Positions 1-8,217 of a stretch of 64,000 bases of DNA are shown one piece after another (position 1 is the first letter of the stretch; every line of letters begins with the position of its first letter). A program made the translations under genes and the position numbers. A model generated the notes under the pieces. It saw only the letters and a list, made by a program, of their open reading frames with translations, was not told where the DNA came from and made no database searches. Source of the stretch: Aerococcus viridans (GTDB taxonomy: Bacteria; Bacillota; Bacilli; Lactobacillales; Aerococcaceae); the NCBI RefSeq assembly GCF_002871935.1, contig NZ_PNHQ01000002.1, positions 62,001 through 126,000 on the forward strand, given 5' to 3'.

Positions 1-37
1 TTGGGCAATTGTCTTTGTTGTATACGATAATTTTCAT
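1..37 (-). CDS. Glutaredoxin-like (NrdH-type) protein, 5' end only
   Basis: Only the first 12 codons are present, reading MKIIVYNKDNCP from an ATG at 37; the gene runs off the left edge. A beta strand followed by K-D-N-C-P matches the start of NrdH redoxins (typically MKIxVYSKxxCxxC), small thiol proteins that reduce class Ib ribonucleotide reductase. The second active-site cysteine lies outside the window, so the call depends on the N-terminal pattern alone. It is the last visible gene of the leftward phage early operon. A GGAG about 13 bases upstream is a rather distant ribosome binding site. Confidence 0.45.
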   Translation of the reverse strand, partial: MKIIVYNKDNCP

Positions 38-53
38 AATTTTCTAAAATCTC

Positions 54-269
54 CTATTCTTTAAATGGCGCACAATCTAACAAGTAGTATTCTCCTACTT
101 CATCATCTTCGTACAGCTCATCAATCATTTCTTGCGTAAATCCGTATTCTTCTTTTAACTGCTTGTTTATGTAGTCAATTGCCTTCTTCTCGCTATCGGT
201 GATTAACTCCGTTTCTTGAGAGTCTGCATTGCTTACGATGTATAAGTCTTGTCCGTTTTTAATCTTCAT
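54..269 (-). CDS. Hypothetical phage protein, 71 aa
   Basis: A small acidic protein (starts MKIKNGQDLYIV, ends DCAPFKE) that I do not recognise. The ATG at 269 is preferred over an upstream non-ATG start because GGAG lies just before it. The start overlaps the stop of the upstream gene (ATGA), which suggests translational coupling. It belongs to the leftward early operon of the prophage. Confidence 0.6.
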   Translation of the reverse strand: MKIKNGQDLYIVSNADSQETELITDSEKKAIDYINKQLKEEYGFTQEMIDELYEDDEVGEYYLLDCAPFKE

Positions 270-433
270 TCGCTCCAAACCCCTTCTTCAAATACTTTCT
301 TAATCTCAATCTCAACAATTTCAGTCTTTAAATCTTTGTGTATCTTATCCGTTAAATACTGCTCGTTCTTAACTTCTATGTTCTGGTATGTATGTTTACC
401 TTCAGTCGTGATTACAACCGCGTCATACATCAT
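266..433 (-). CDS. Hypothetical small phage protein, 55 aa
   Basis: An open frame starting MMYDAVVITTEG and ending KVFEEGVWSE fills the gap between two neighbouring genes. Its ATG overlaps the upstream stop codon (TAATG) and its TGA overlaps the downstream ATG (ATGA). AAGGAG sits about 10 bases before the start inside the upstream gene. This tight coupling on both sides is the main evidence that it is real. No family is recognised; the C-terminal half is rich in Glu, Lys and Ile and probably helical. Confidence 0.6.
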   Translation of the reverse strand: MMYDAVVITTEGKHTYQNIEVKNEQYLTDKIHKDLKTEIVEIEIKKVFEEGVWSE

Positions 434-666
434 TATTTTGGCTCCTTAATCACACTAGGATATACTTTCACACCGTCAACTTCTGCTTCATAGATAATCA
501 GTATATCTGGCTCGGTTTCATCACCAATTTGTTGCTGGTGGATTGGTTTTGCGGTGGAAAATTCAGGCTTAGGTTTATCAAATAATGTTATCCCTACCAT
601 CACAAGTAGTATAACTATCGCTAATGCTACTAAGTTTAGTAAAAACTCTTGAAAACTATAATTCAT
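433..666 (-). CDS. Small phage membrane protein, 77 aa
   Basis: Residues of about 10 to 28 form one hydrophobic segment (LVALAIVILLVMVGITLF), followed by a polar tail of about 45 residues. It is probably a single-pass membrane protein with the tail outside or in the cytosol. The ATG at 666 is chosen over an in-frame GTG two codons earlier because GGTGGAG lies at a suitable distance. The family is not recognised. It sits in the leftward early operon. Confidence 0.6.
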   Translation of the reverse strand: MNYSFQEFLLNLVALAIVILLVMVGITLFDKPKPEFSTAKPIHQQQIGDETEPDILIIYEAEVDGVKVYPSVIKEPK

Positions 667-677
667 ACTCACTCCAC

Positions 678-1127
678 CTACTCAAAGTCAGCATTGGTGT
701 CATTGATACCTAGTTCGTTCCATTCATATTTGGTTAGTTTGGTTTTAAAAATGCCTACTTGAGATTTACCTTGTATGAACAATGACTTCTCTCGAACATT
801 TGCATTCCAATAAATATTCCCTTTTGATAATTCCCACCCTTTAATTTTAGCGTAGTAAAGTGGCTCTTTTTCTACTTCGTAACCAAATAAGATAGCATGG
901 AAAAGCTTTGTTTTATTATCAAGAACATAACCAACTCTTTCTTCGTCATGCTCACGTTCAAAATTAGACATTGATTTATACAATCCATTTCCCCAACCAA
1001 CTTGCGATACTAATTGGATTGCGTGTTCTTCTTTTGTAGCTCCATAACCATCTTGTTCCGTTGGTACATCTTTATACCAATCATCAAACCATTTCGGCAC
1101 AACTGGTTTATCAATTTCAATTTTCAT
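678..1127 (-). CDS. DUF1642-like phage protein
   Basis: A protein of 149 aa starting MKIEIDKPVVPKWFDDW, with a central segment reading YEVEKEPLYYAKIKGWE. This layout (N-terminal proline-tryptophan segment, then a Y-x-V-E-K-E-x-L-Y-x-x-K motif near the middle) fits DUF1642, a family found in early operons of streptococcal and lactococcal phages with no known function. GGGAGGAATAAGC before the ATG at 1127 supports this start over one five codons upstream. Confidence 0.65.
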   Translation of the reverse strand: MKIEIDKPVVPKWFDDWYKDVPTEQDGYGATKEEHAIQLVSQVGWGNGLYKSMSNFEREHDEERVGYVLDNKTKLFHAILFGYEVEKEPLYYAKIKGWELSKGNIYWNANVREKSLFIQGKSQVGIFKTKLTKYEWNELGINDTNADFE

Positions 1128-1195
1128 GCTTATTCCTCCCACTTTCCCTTTTCCCCACCATTTTCGTAAGTTTCCAGTAAATCGGAAATTTTAAC

Positions 1196-1714
1196 CTAAA
1201 CTTTTACTTCCTTCACTCGCTTAACCATTTCCCAGCGCCCACCAACGTTTCTAAACGTGATAAATTCTTTCTTAATAAATCTTTTCTTCTTGACTGCACC
1301 TTCTTTTAACAGGTCATTCTTAAAATACTGCTTAAATTTCAAGTATTCTTGCCAGCTTGAAAGTGTAGCTTTTCCTTTCTCAATAGACCGCATTCGTTCA
1401 CGCCCGACGCCCAATTCTTTGCCTAAATCGGTAACAGATAGCCCCTTATCACGTCTTAACTTTCGTATCTTCTCACCATCAACGTTCATGACGATGTTCT
1501 TTTGCTGTTGATATTTCCGTATAGCCCCGACGCTATTCCAATCTTCGCCAAAATAATTAGCAAACATTTGTTCCGTTTTCTTTGTTAAAAAATTTTCACG
1601 TTTTGCGATTTGTATATTCGTGTATTTAATACCCGTCTTTTTGCAAAGATATGTGCCATGCAAGCCATAGCTAAATTGCAACAAATCGATGATTTCTGCC
1701 ACACTATATCCCAT
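1196..1714 (-). CDS. Phage HTH protein with an internal XRE-type domain
   Basis: Residues of about 80 to 110 form a recognisable XRE helix-turn-helix (EKIRKLRRDKGLSVTDLGKE, then GVGRERMRSIEKG). The first 70 residues also look helical, with a second possible helix-turn-helix (SVAEIIDLLQFSYG...CKKTGIKYTNIQIAKR). The C terminus is strongly basic. This suggests a DNA-binding regulator of the phage. AGGAGGGTAAACT precedes the ATG. The specific target is unknown. Confidence 0.65.
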   Translation of the reverse strand: MGYSVAEIIDLLQFSYGLHGTYLCKKTGIKYTNIQIAKRENFLTKKTEQMFANYFGEDWNSVGAIRKYQQQKNIVMNVDGEKIRKLRRDKGLSVTDLGKELGVGRERMRSIEKGKATLSSWQEYLKFKQYFKNDLLKEGAVKKKRFIKKEFITFRNVGGRWEMVKRVKEVKV

Positions 1715-1725
1715 AGTTTACCCTC

Positions 1726-2355
1726 CTATTCCGACCAATTTAGATATCCACTAACCGCCACAATTGCATACGCTGCGAATGAAGCCACTAATATCCAGTT
1801 ACCTACTGATGCCCACACGATGATGTTGATGATGTTAGATAGCACCCATAATAGCCACCCATCAGCATTACCATTCATTTGACGTAACTGTGCGCCAATT
1901 GCAATACCATTTTGTACGCTATCTAGCACTACCATATTGCCGTCAAAGAACTTACTTACTAACCCCATCACCAAGGTGCCAAATGCGATGTAAGTGATGA
2001 TTTTGACTGGCTCGAACTCTGATTTGGTTACTACCTCGCCAGTTTCGTCCTTATGTTTCTTGAAGTAAGGAATGCCCTGCACCGCTTGTGTTACGAAGTA
2101 GATGATATTCATGCCTACCTCAGCAAAGAAACGATTTTGGAAACTTAGGACACCCCCTAAAATATTATTAGACATATTCAAAGCGAACGTACTTGATCTC
2201 TTGTGCGCCAGTAGGATATTACCGAATAAACCTAACAGACCCATCGCTGTGGACATTAGGTCAAACGCTTGCAAGTTGCTGTAAAGCATATTACCTAGCA
2301 AGTAAACTGTTGCGACTACCTGCAAACCAATGATAGTTTTCTTTTTATTTGTCAT
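1726..2355 (-). CDS. PnuC-like membrane transporter of the prophage
   Basis: A 209-aa protein with about six to seven hydrophobic segments. Near the C terminus it reads NADGWLLWVLSNIINIIVW, resembling the conserved W-x-x-W-x-x-x-N region of PnuC transporters, which move nicotinamide riboside or a related NAD precursor across the membrane. The N-terminal segments (NMLYSNLQAFDLMSTAMGL) also fit. The ATG at 2355 follows GGAGAAGAAG. The start overlaps the small upstream gene by 11 bases. The substrate is inferred from family resemblance only. Some phages carry NAD-salvage genes, so a phage role in NAD supply is plausible. Confidence 0.6.
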   Translation of the reverse strand: MTNKKKTIIGLQVVATVYLLGNMLYSNLQAFDLMSTAMGLLGLFGNILLAHKRSSTFALNMSNNILGGVLSFQNRFFAEVGMNIIYFVTQAVQGIPYFKKHKDETGEVVTKSEFEPVKIITYIAFGTLVMGLVSKFFDGNMVVLDSVQNGIAIGAQLRQMNGNADGWLLWVLSNIINIIVWASVGNWILVASFAAYAIVAVSGYLNWSE

Positions 2356-2449
2356 TCTTCTTCTCCAATTTCTCAATTCTCTTTTCTAGTCGCTCGATGC
2401 GTTCCAGCAATGCTTGTTTTTCTAACTTTTCAATGTCTGGGTGTTTCAT
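2345..2449 (-). CDS. 34-aa coiled-coil peptide
   Basis: An open frame starting MKHPDIEKLEKQALLERI and ending KLEKKNDK. A heptad-like spacing of Leu and Ile with Lys and Glu between them suggests a short coiled coil. It fills the gap between two operon genes; its 3' end overlaps the downstream transporter gene, which suggests coupling. The upstream sequence (GGACTAACT before ATG) is a moderate ribosome binding site. No function is recognised. Confidence 0.55.
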   Translation of the reverse strand: MKHPDIEKLEKQALLERIERLEKRIEKLEKKNDK

Positions 2450-2451
2450 AG

Positions 2452-2907
2452 TTAGTCCTCCACTCCAAAGATATATTTCTTGATACGTTCTTTACCGACT
2501 GCTTCAATTGCTTGCTGAGCCTTTTCTTCGCTTTCAAAGTAGATAGTTCCTTGTGATGGACAGTAGGCCTTACAATTAACGTCAATGAAGCCACTATCTA
2601 TAGCAAAAAATATGTAATAGTTGAATATTCCGTACTCAAAAGGTTTACTATACTTCCGCAGTTCCGCTTCAACTTTTAGCTTTTCAACTGCAAACTTTGC
2701 TTGTTCTCCATCCTTGAAAAAGTTTCCAATTTCTAGTCGGTCATTATCAATGTAATAGTTACTGTAAAAGCTATTGCCTATGACCCCGCTATCACTCATA
2801 AACCAGTATTCGTCACCATCTTTTGGAAACTCCTGTTCCTGTTTTGCCTGTTCTTCTAATTCAGCAATACGTTCTTTTAATAATTTCAGTTCCTCTTGTA
2901 AGTTCAT
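2452..2907 (-). CDS. Hypothetical phage protein with N-terminal coiled coil, 151 aa
   Basis: Residues 1 to about 25 form a Leu/Glu-rich coiled coil (LQEELKLLKERIAELEEQAK). A region then begins DGDEYWFMSDSG, continuing with many aromatic residues and ending in a helix containing EEKAQQAIEAVG. Proteins of this shape (coiled coil plus a D-G-x-x-Y-W motif) are common in siphophage early operons and have no assigned function. The ribosome binding site is GGAGGACTAACC. Confidence 0.65.
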   Translation of the reverse strand: MNLQEELKLLKERIAELEEQAKQEQEFPKDGDEYWFMSDSGVIGNSFYSNYYIDNDRLEIGNFFKDGEQAKFAVEKLKVEAELRKYSKPFEYGIFNYYIFFAIDSGFIDVNCKAYCPSQGTIYFESEEKAQQAIEAVGKERIKKYIFGVED

Positions 2908-2909
2908 GG

Positions 2910-3119
2910 TTAGTCCTCCAAATTATAGATTTCTCTTTGATTACGCTTGTAGTTACCATGCGCCACGTTAATTTCATGGATAAATTGGTCTTTAGTAGTT
3001 TCACCAGCATTCAAGTGGTCCAATGCTCTACCAACTTTTCGTTCAAAGGTGTCCATGTTATGTGTAATTCGTTCTTTCTTTGTCGGCTTATAGCCTTGTG
3101 GGTTAAATCTGATTGTCAT
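2910..3119 (-). CDS. Hypothetical phage protein, 69 aa
   Basis: A small basic protein (MTIRFNPQGYKPTKKERITH...) with no family that I recognise. Its ATG overlaps the stop codon of the VRR-NUC gene upstream, which indicates translational coupling. A GAGGAACTAAG ribosome binding site lies in the end of that gene. Operon position and codon use match its neighbours. Confidence 0.6.
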   Translation of the reverse strand: MTIRFNPQGYKPTKKERITHNMDTFERKVGRALDHLNAGETTKDQFIHEINVAHGNYKRNQREIYNLED

Positions 3120-3433
3120 CTTAGTTCCTCCACGATTTCTACTGCCTGTTCCTTACTTCTAGCCACGCCATATAGAATGTTTTGCGTTTTTGCAAATTCA
3201 GAAAATTTCACTTGTTCAGGTCTTAATTTCCCTTTTTCATTTTTCACTTCAATTGCAATGAATTTCCCATCCGACTTTCTCCATCCGCAAAGATCAGGAA
3301 ACCCTTTAGGAAATAATTTTATATAAGTACCGAACTCCGTTTTAATCTTCCCTGCGTTCGCTCTGAATATCTTGTGGCCTCGTTTTGAAAGTTCAATCAT
3401 AATTTCTGATTGAATGTCAGCTTCTGTTTTCAA
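3116..3433 (-). CDS. VRR-NUC domain nuclease
   Basis: The protein reads EADIQSEI near the start, then FPDLCGWRKSDGKFIAIEVK, then RPEQVKFSEF. This is the order of motifs in VRR-NUC nucleases (E, then the P-D...E-x-K core of the PD-(D/E)XK fold, then a Q in the following helix), which often serve in phage replication or recombination as structure-specific endonucleases. All core residues are present. I place the start at a TTG (3433) behind GAGGTGTGGGATAGA; an ATG at 3481 lacks a good ribosome binding site and would overlap the upstream gene by 65 bases. Confidence 0.8.
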   Translation of the reverse strand: MKTEADIQSEIMIELSKRGHKIFRANAGKIKTEFGTYIKLFPKGFPDLCGWRKSDGKFIAIEVKNEKGKLRPEQVKFSEFAKTQNILYGVARSKEQAVEIVEELR

Positions 3434-3623
3434 ATCTATCCCACACCTCGTAAAAGATATCCATCGTTTTATCACTTGCATTATTTTTAATTAAATATTT
3501 CTCCACAAATTCTTTTGTTTGAATAATTGGAAAATCTTCATCTACAATCACATCTCTTGCAAAGTCCCCTGTTGGAGAATTTTCATCTTCATATTTTTCT
3601 AGCCATTGTTTAAAACTGGTCAT
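3417..3623 (-). CDS. YozE_SAM_like domain protein, 68 aa
   Basis: The sequence TSFKQWLEKY, then FARDVIVDEDFPI, then FYEVWDRFE matches the layout of the YozE family (S-F-x-x-W/F-L, F-A-x-x-x-x-x-D-x-x-F-P, F-x-x-x-W), a small all-helical SAM-like fold of unknown role in Firmicutes and their phages. The ATG at 3623 is chosen over an in-frame TTG three codons upstream, because AAAAAAAGGAG lies about nine bases before it. It is the first gene after the candidate origin. Confidence 0.7.
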   Translation of the reverse strand: MTSFKQWLEKYEDENSPTGDFARDVIVDEDFPIIQTKEFVEKYLIKNNASDKTMDIFYEVWDRFENRS

Positions 3624-3645
3624 GTTTTCCAACTCCTTTTTTTAA

Positions 3646-3883
3646 TTTGGACGACTAAATCCACAATTTGGACGACCTATTGGACGACTTGAGCCTTACT
3701 CCCCCAATAATTTGGAACACTTGGAACACCTTTTCTTACTTTTTTCTTTATATATACATATATATACTTATATTTATTATTTATAAATTTATATAAAAAG
3801 GTATTCCATGTATTCCATTCCCTTGTGGCTCTAGGGGTTTAGTATTCCATTTAGTGTTCCAAAGTATTCCGTTAGTGTTCCAT
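3646..3883. repeat. Iteron-like repeat cluster around an AT-rich core, candidate phage origin
   Basis: Between the primase-helicase stop and the next gene lie three copies of TTGGACGAC (3647-3655, 3668-3676, 3680-3688) and two tandem copies of TTGGAACAC (3712-3720, 3721-3729). An A+T-rich stretch follows at about 3730 to 3800. Then come six copies of GTRTTCCNN, which is the same element inverted, at 3801-3809, 3810-3818, 3842-3850, 3854-3862, 3864-3872 and 3875-3883. Short repeats flanking an AT-rich core next to a P4-type primase-helicase fit a replication origin. The function is inferred; the repeats are directly visible. Confidence 0.65.
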
Positions 3884-6183
3884 TACTTAATTGGGATATC
3901 TGAACCAAAGGTATATTGCCTTAAAATTTTTATACCTATATATTTAATCCCGTTACTTCTGCGACTTTTAAATTTACTTTTCAATTGCTTACCAAAATTA
4001 TTTTTGCCCACATCATAGCGGTCATTATCAACGCACCATTTGGTGTATGCTTCGTATAAAGTGCTACCGTTTTCTTCAAACTCATCACCTATGATGCACT
4101 GTTCTTCTATAAATGATTGAACTGGATCCATTTCAAAACGATAATCTGCGTTCGCTTCTTTAATCTTTCTTGGTAGATTTTCCAATCCTTCTTTTTGCCA
4201 AAGTAAACACCCTTCAACCATCCACTCTAATATTGCTGGAGCTTCACGCATTAGTTTGAATTTCAATTTCTTATCAACTTTGTGAGTTGGTATTTGAACA
4301 TCAAACGGTATTGTAATCAACCTACGCCATATCCCATCATCAGTACCTTTAACAATTGGTCTATGGTTAGTAGCAAGCCAAATTTTAAATTTAACATCAA
4401 ACTCAAAGAATTCTTGGTGTAGAAAACGTGCGGATACTTTATCATCACCAGTCATCTGCTTAACCAATCCTTCATCGAATACGAAACCTTGATTAGGTTC
4501 TGTGGAAGTGACGAAACGTGTATCGTTTAATCGAGCGACATCGTTATTGATTTTCTCGCCTTTCTTTTCCATAAGCGTTTCAGCTTGAGTATTTTTAGAA
4601 TAATCACCAAGCATTTCAGCGATTGTGTTTACGAATAACGATTTACCGTTACGACCATTCCCTAGCAAAATGAACATTATCTGTTCTTCAGCACTACCTG
4701 TTAGTGAATAACCTAGTGCTTTTTGGATGTAATGAATTAAATCTTCATCACCATCGAAAATATCATTTAGAAAATCTAACCACGCATCAGGTCGCATTTT
4801 ATTTGAATACTCTACATTTGTTATCTTTGAAAACATCTTGTCTTGGTCGTGTTCGTGTAACTCTCCGCTGGATAAATCAATGTATCCGTTCTGAACATTG
4901 ATAGTCATGTTATCCTTATCAAATTCATCAGTAGATATGGCAGTTAGATGTTGTAGTTCTGTATAGATATTCTTCTTTGAATTTGTAGAACGACTTTTTG
5001 AAATGAATTTTTGAAAACTCTGAATAATTTTCTCGGATTCTTTTTCATCTTCGGGAACGGTTATCTTTTCAAACTTCATGTTTTCAATCGTGCTATCAAT
5101 TAGTTTGAATACAAGTCCCATATTGTCGATTTGCCATTTCTGTCCGTCATACACATAAAAATTTTTAGATTGATATGAGTATTTAACGATGTCTCCGTAG
5201 TTGTCCATAAATCGCTGCGCATTCCCTGTATCATCCCAACTTCTAGGTGGTAGTTCGATGACTTCATCTTCCTTTTTGTTTTCCAAGAAAGATAAATCAT
5301 ACTTCATCGGTTCCCGTTTGTTTGTAGGCGTATATACATCAGCAGTTTCATTGATTGCTTTATATAGCGTTGCTTCACCGTATGTAGTTTTCCCACGCTT
5401 TTCATCCCATTTATCACGCATGAGTGATGACCGGCGGAATATACTATCCATTTGTGCGAAGTCCCTTGCGCACCAAAACGCTAGAATATTAGCGAATGCC
5501 ATATCAGCTTCAGATTGACTAGAGAACTGTGTTTCCCAACCGCCATTCATGAATAATCTAAACTTTTCACCCGATTTAGATTCGAGTGCTTTCCCAATTA
5601 CTGCTGAATCAGATAAACTGTGGGAAATGCCATGATTATCAAAATTTAATTTCTGTACATTATCTGGAAGATACTTTCTATATATACGGTCAAAATTCAA
5701 CTCAGAAACTTCAGACACTTCACTGTATTTCCCAAGTGAATTACCTGTCATTGTGAAGAATCGACCGCTATCGTACATTTCTACATTTTTGTGTCGTCTA
5801 CGAGCACCAGGTATCTTACCCTTGGTAATAATGTGGAACCCATTTCCGCTGGGCGATATTTCTCCATAACTTTTAAACGATTCATAAAATTCGAACACAA
5901 TGTTCGTATCATAATCGCCTAATTTGTATCGTTCTAATTCGTCCGCTACATTATCAATGTCTATTCCGACGTAAGGCGGTGTAAAGAAGAAACCCAACCC
6001 ATTAGCGTTTGTGGTCTGCCATACATTTTTAGCAGTATCATAATCAACCCAAGTCGATGGGTCGTTGGACTTTGCCAACTCCCCACTCACTGGATCAACT
6101 GGGACCTTAGTTCTTTTACCGTCCCGTTCCTGGTACACCCAAACGCACCAATTATTAAGCTGTTTTAGTTCGTCTGGTATCAT
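3883..6183 (-). CDS. Phage P4-type primase-helicase
   Basis: A 766-aa protein. The N-terminal part (NNWCVWVYQERDGKRTKVPV, then GLGFFFTPPYVGIDIDN, then SGNGFHIITKG) resembles the primase/polymerase-like domain of phage replication proteins with a bifunctional prim-pol fold. The C-terminal half carries a superfamily III helicase core with Walker A GNGRNGKS and downstream F-E-F-D-V-K-F-K-I-W-L-A-T-N-H, as in D5/P4 family helicases. It probably primes and unwinds DNA at the phage origin. The repeat cluster lies directly after its stop codon and the DUF669 protein is encoded just upstream. The start ATG at 6183 follows GAAAGGGATATTAA. Confidence 0.9.
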   Translation of the reverse strand: MIPDELKQLNNWCVWVYQERDGKRTKVPVDPVSGELAKSNDPSTWVDYDTAKNVWQTTNANGLGFFFTPPYVGIDIDNVADELERYKLGDYDTNIVFEFYESFKSYGEISPSGNGFHIITKGKIPGARRRHKNVEMYDSGRFFTMTGNSLGKYSEVSEVSELNFDRIYRKYLPDNVQKLNFDNHGISHSLSDSAVIGKALESKSGEKFRLFMNGGWETQFSSQSEADMAFANILAFWCARDFAQMDSIFRRSSLMRDKWDEKRGKTTYGEATLYKAINETADVYTPTNKREPMKYDLSFLENKKEDEVIELPPRSWDDTGNAQRFMDNYGDIVKYSYQSKNFYVYDGQKWQIDNMGLVFKLIDSTIENMKFEKITVPEDEKESEKIIQSFQKFISKSRSTNSKKNIYTELQHLTAISTDEFDKDNMTINVQNGYIDLSSGELHEHDQDKMFSKITNVEYSNKMRPDAWLDFLNDIFDGDEDLIHYIQKALGYSLTGSAEEQIMFILLGNGRNGKSLFVNTIAEMLGDYSKNTQAETLMEKKGEKINNDVARLNDTRFVTSTEPNQGFVFDEGLVKQMTGDDKVSARFLHQEFFEFDVKFKIWLATNHRPIVKGTDDGIWRRLITIPFDVQIPTHKVDKKLKFKLMREAPAILEWMVEGCLLWQKEGLENLPRKIKEANADYRFEMDPVQSFIEEQCIIGDEFEENGSTLYEAYTKWCVDNDRYDVGKNNFGKQLKSKFKSRRSNGIKYIGIKILRQYTFGSDIPIK

Positions 6184-6196
6184 TTAATATCCCTTT

Positions 6197-6751
6197 CTAA
6201 AATGGTAAGTTTTTTGAAATTTCTGATTCATCAAGTGATTGCGTACCGCCAAACGGGTCCGTATTTGATTTGTTTTTGAATTGGTGGTTAACCTGTGGGA
6301 ATTGAGATTTCTCTACACTGTTTGCCCACACATTATTTTGAATTTGTTTTTCACCTTGATATTCGTTTTCACTTTGTGTTACATAAACGCGCACAGGTTT
6401 ATCTGCAATTAAATCTAAGTAATGTTGCATGTCTTTAATTTCTGTGCCTTCTGGAACTTGTACCGCTTCAAGGTAATACATTAAATCTTCGGTATTATAT
6501 TGATTAGTTTCTTTATCTGTAAAAATTGAAGCGAACACGACACGATTGTGGTATTTAGCATTTGTATTTGCTAGATTATCCACTTTATCTAAATCATTAC
6601 GTACCACTAACTGCATATTGATATATTCGCGTCCTGCTTTAGACGATTTAATTGTTGGTTTTGTGATAATCACTTCATAATTACCTTTTGGTAAAGCTTC
6701 AAAACCTGTGTTACGTTCTAATTCTGAATAGTTTGTTGTTAAAAATGACAT
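6197..6751 (-). CDS. DUF669 phage protein, probable single-strand DNA-binding factor
   Basis: The 184-aa protein has the DUF669 signature near its start (LPKGNYEVIITKPTIK, then INMQLVVRND) and a long polar linker. It ends in ISKNLPF preceded by acidic residues, recalling the acidic D-x-x-L-P-F tail of SSB proteins that recruits partners. DUF669 proteins lie beside phage recombination and replication genes. An SSB-like role is inferred. AAGGAGAATTTTATT precedes the ATG. It lies between the helicase and the primase-helicase. Confidence 0.75.
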   Translation of the reverse strand: MSFLTTNYSELERNTGFEALPKGNYEVIITKPTIKSSKAGREYINMQLVVRNDLDKVDNLANTNAKYHNRVVFASIFTDKETNQYNTEDLMYYLEAVQVPEGTEIKDMQHYLDLIADKPVRVYVTQSENEYQGEKQIQNNVWANSVEKSQFPQVNHQFKNKSNTDPFGGTQSLDESEISKNLPF

Positions 6752-6774
6752 AATAAAAATTCTCCTTTTCTTAA

Positions 6775-8217
6775 TTAAAATATGCTGCTATATTTACGTT
6801 TAATTGGCTTAATAGTTTGATAAAATATTGACCATGGTGTATTTTTAAAACCCGGAATATTATGTTTTAACCATCCGTCTTTATAGTTGCGCGCTTTAGC
6901 GTACAAGTACCAATCTTCGATGCTTTGTAATTCTTTTTTATCAGTAGATTTATACTTCTTGATCAAGTTAATTTTGGAATAATCAACGACAATCTGTTGC
7001 GTGTCTAATTTAGATAACGTTGTGTCTATTACATCTTTTTCAATCTTAACGACTTCAATTTTGAAACCACAATAAGGACAACAGAAATTGTTTTCTTTTA
7101 ATGTTTTGCTTTCCATTACACCAAAACAGTTAGGACATTCTTTGATGGCTATTTCATTCTCGTTTTGTTGTTTTTTCTTGTGTTTCTTCTCGAAACTTTC
7201 CAAGTGCCATGTTCTGTCAGTATCAGGAAGAAAATGTCTGATGTAATTCGCTACATGATCAATAATAGTTGCTGTCTTATTCGGCTGGTATCTCATGCAC
7301 CGCATGGATTGTTGCAAATAAAGTACCAAGCTATCTGTGGGCCTTACCATAATCACACAAGTACAGTCTGGAACGTCGAAACCTTCTGAAATCAAATCCA
7401 CGTTGCATAAAACTTTAATTTTTCCGTTTCTAAAATCATTCATAATCTCATCACGTTCTGAACTCGGTGTTTTACTATCAACATGAACCGCTTTAATACC
7501 TGCACTCCTGAACTCATCAGCAAATTTCTCTGAATATTCAATACTGTGTGCATATAGAATGGTTTTCTGTCCATTTGCTACCTTTACGTAGTTCTCAACT
7601 ACATCACCAAAAATGGTCGTTTTAAGTGCATCTTCAATCGATTGGTTAGTGTAATCACCAGTTGACGATTTTTTTAATTTATCGATATCTGCTCGTGGAA
7701 TTGAATAAAACTCATAAGGTGCTAATCGCTTGTTTTCGATTAACCATTTAACTGACTTTCCTACTATCATTTCTGAATAAATATCATCAAAACCTTTACC
7801 GTTCATTCGCCAGGGTGTAGCTGTAAAACCTAATCTTGGAACGTCTGAATAGTAATCGTAAATCTTTCGGTAAGTTTTGGCTCTACTATGATGCGTTTCA
7901 TCAGTGATGATTAAGTCGGGTTTAGGTAGTTTTATCAATCGATTAGCCACTTTCGTCACTGTCATGATCGTGCATAAATTTAAATCAACATCATTAGCTG
8001 TAAATGTTTCTGTAATCTGTTCTACAAGCTCTTTCCTGTGGACTAGGAACATCACACGATTACCTTTATCGGTCGTTAATCTAGCTATTTCTGCGATTAC
8101 AACTGATTTACCACTTCCCGGAGGCGATTGTATTAAAACGCCTTTATGTCCTTTAGCAAGTGATTTTCTAGCTTTAGTGACTAATTCCGTTTGATAGTCA
8201 TATAATTGGAATGTCAT
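6775..8217 (-). CDS. Superfamily II DNA helicase of the phage
   Basis: A 480-aa protein with motif I PPGSGKS (residues of about 33 to 39), motif II DETHH, motif III GFTATP, and motifs V and VI further on (SEGFDVP, QQSMRCMR). Two zinc-binding pairs (CPNC and CPYC) follow near residues 375 and 400. The layout fits the DEAD/DEAH-box helicases of siphophage replication modules. It probably unwinds DNA in phage replication or recombination. Its start overlaps the end of the AAA_24 gene by four bases, which suggests coupling. Confidence 0.9.
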   Translation of the reverse strand: MTFQLYDYQTELVTKARKSLAKGHKGVLIQSPPGSGKSVVIAEIARLTTDKGNRVMFLVHRKELVEQITETFTANDVDLNLCTIMTVTKVANRLIKLPKPDLIITDETHHSRAKTYRKIYDYYSDVPRLGFTATPWRMNGKGFDDIYSEMIVGKSVKWLIENKRLAPYEFYSIPRADIDKLKKSSTGDYTNQSIEDALKTTIFGDVVENYVKVANGQKTILYAHSIEYSEKFADEFRSAGIKAVHVDSKTPSSERDEIMNDFRNGKIKVLCNVDLISEGFDVPDCTCVIMVRPTDSLVLYLQQSMRCMRYQPNKTATIIDHVANYIRHFLPDTDRTWHLESFEKKHKKKQQNENEIAIKECPNCFGVMESKTLKENNFCCPYCGFKIEVVKIEKDVIDTTLSKLDTQQIVVDYSKINLIKKYKSTDKKELQSIEDWYLYAKARNYKDGWLKHNIPGFKNTPWSIFYQTIKPIKRKYSSIF

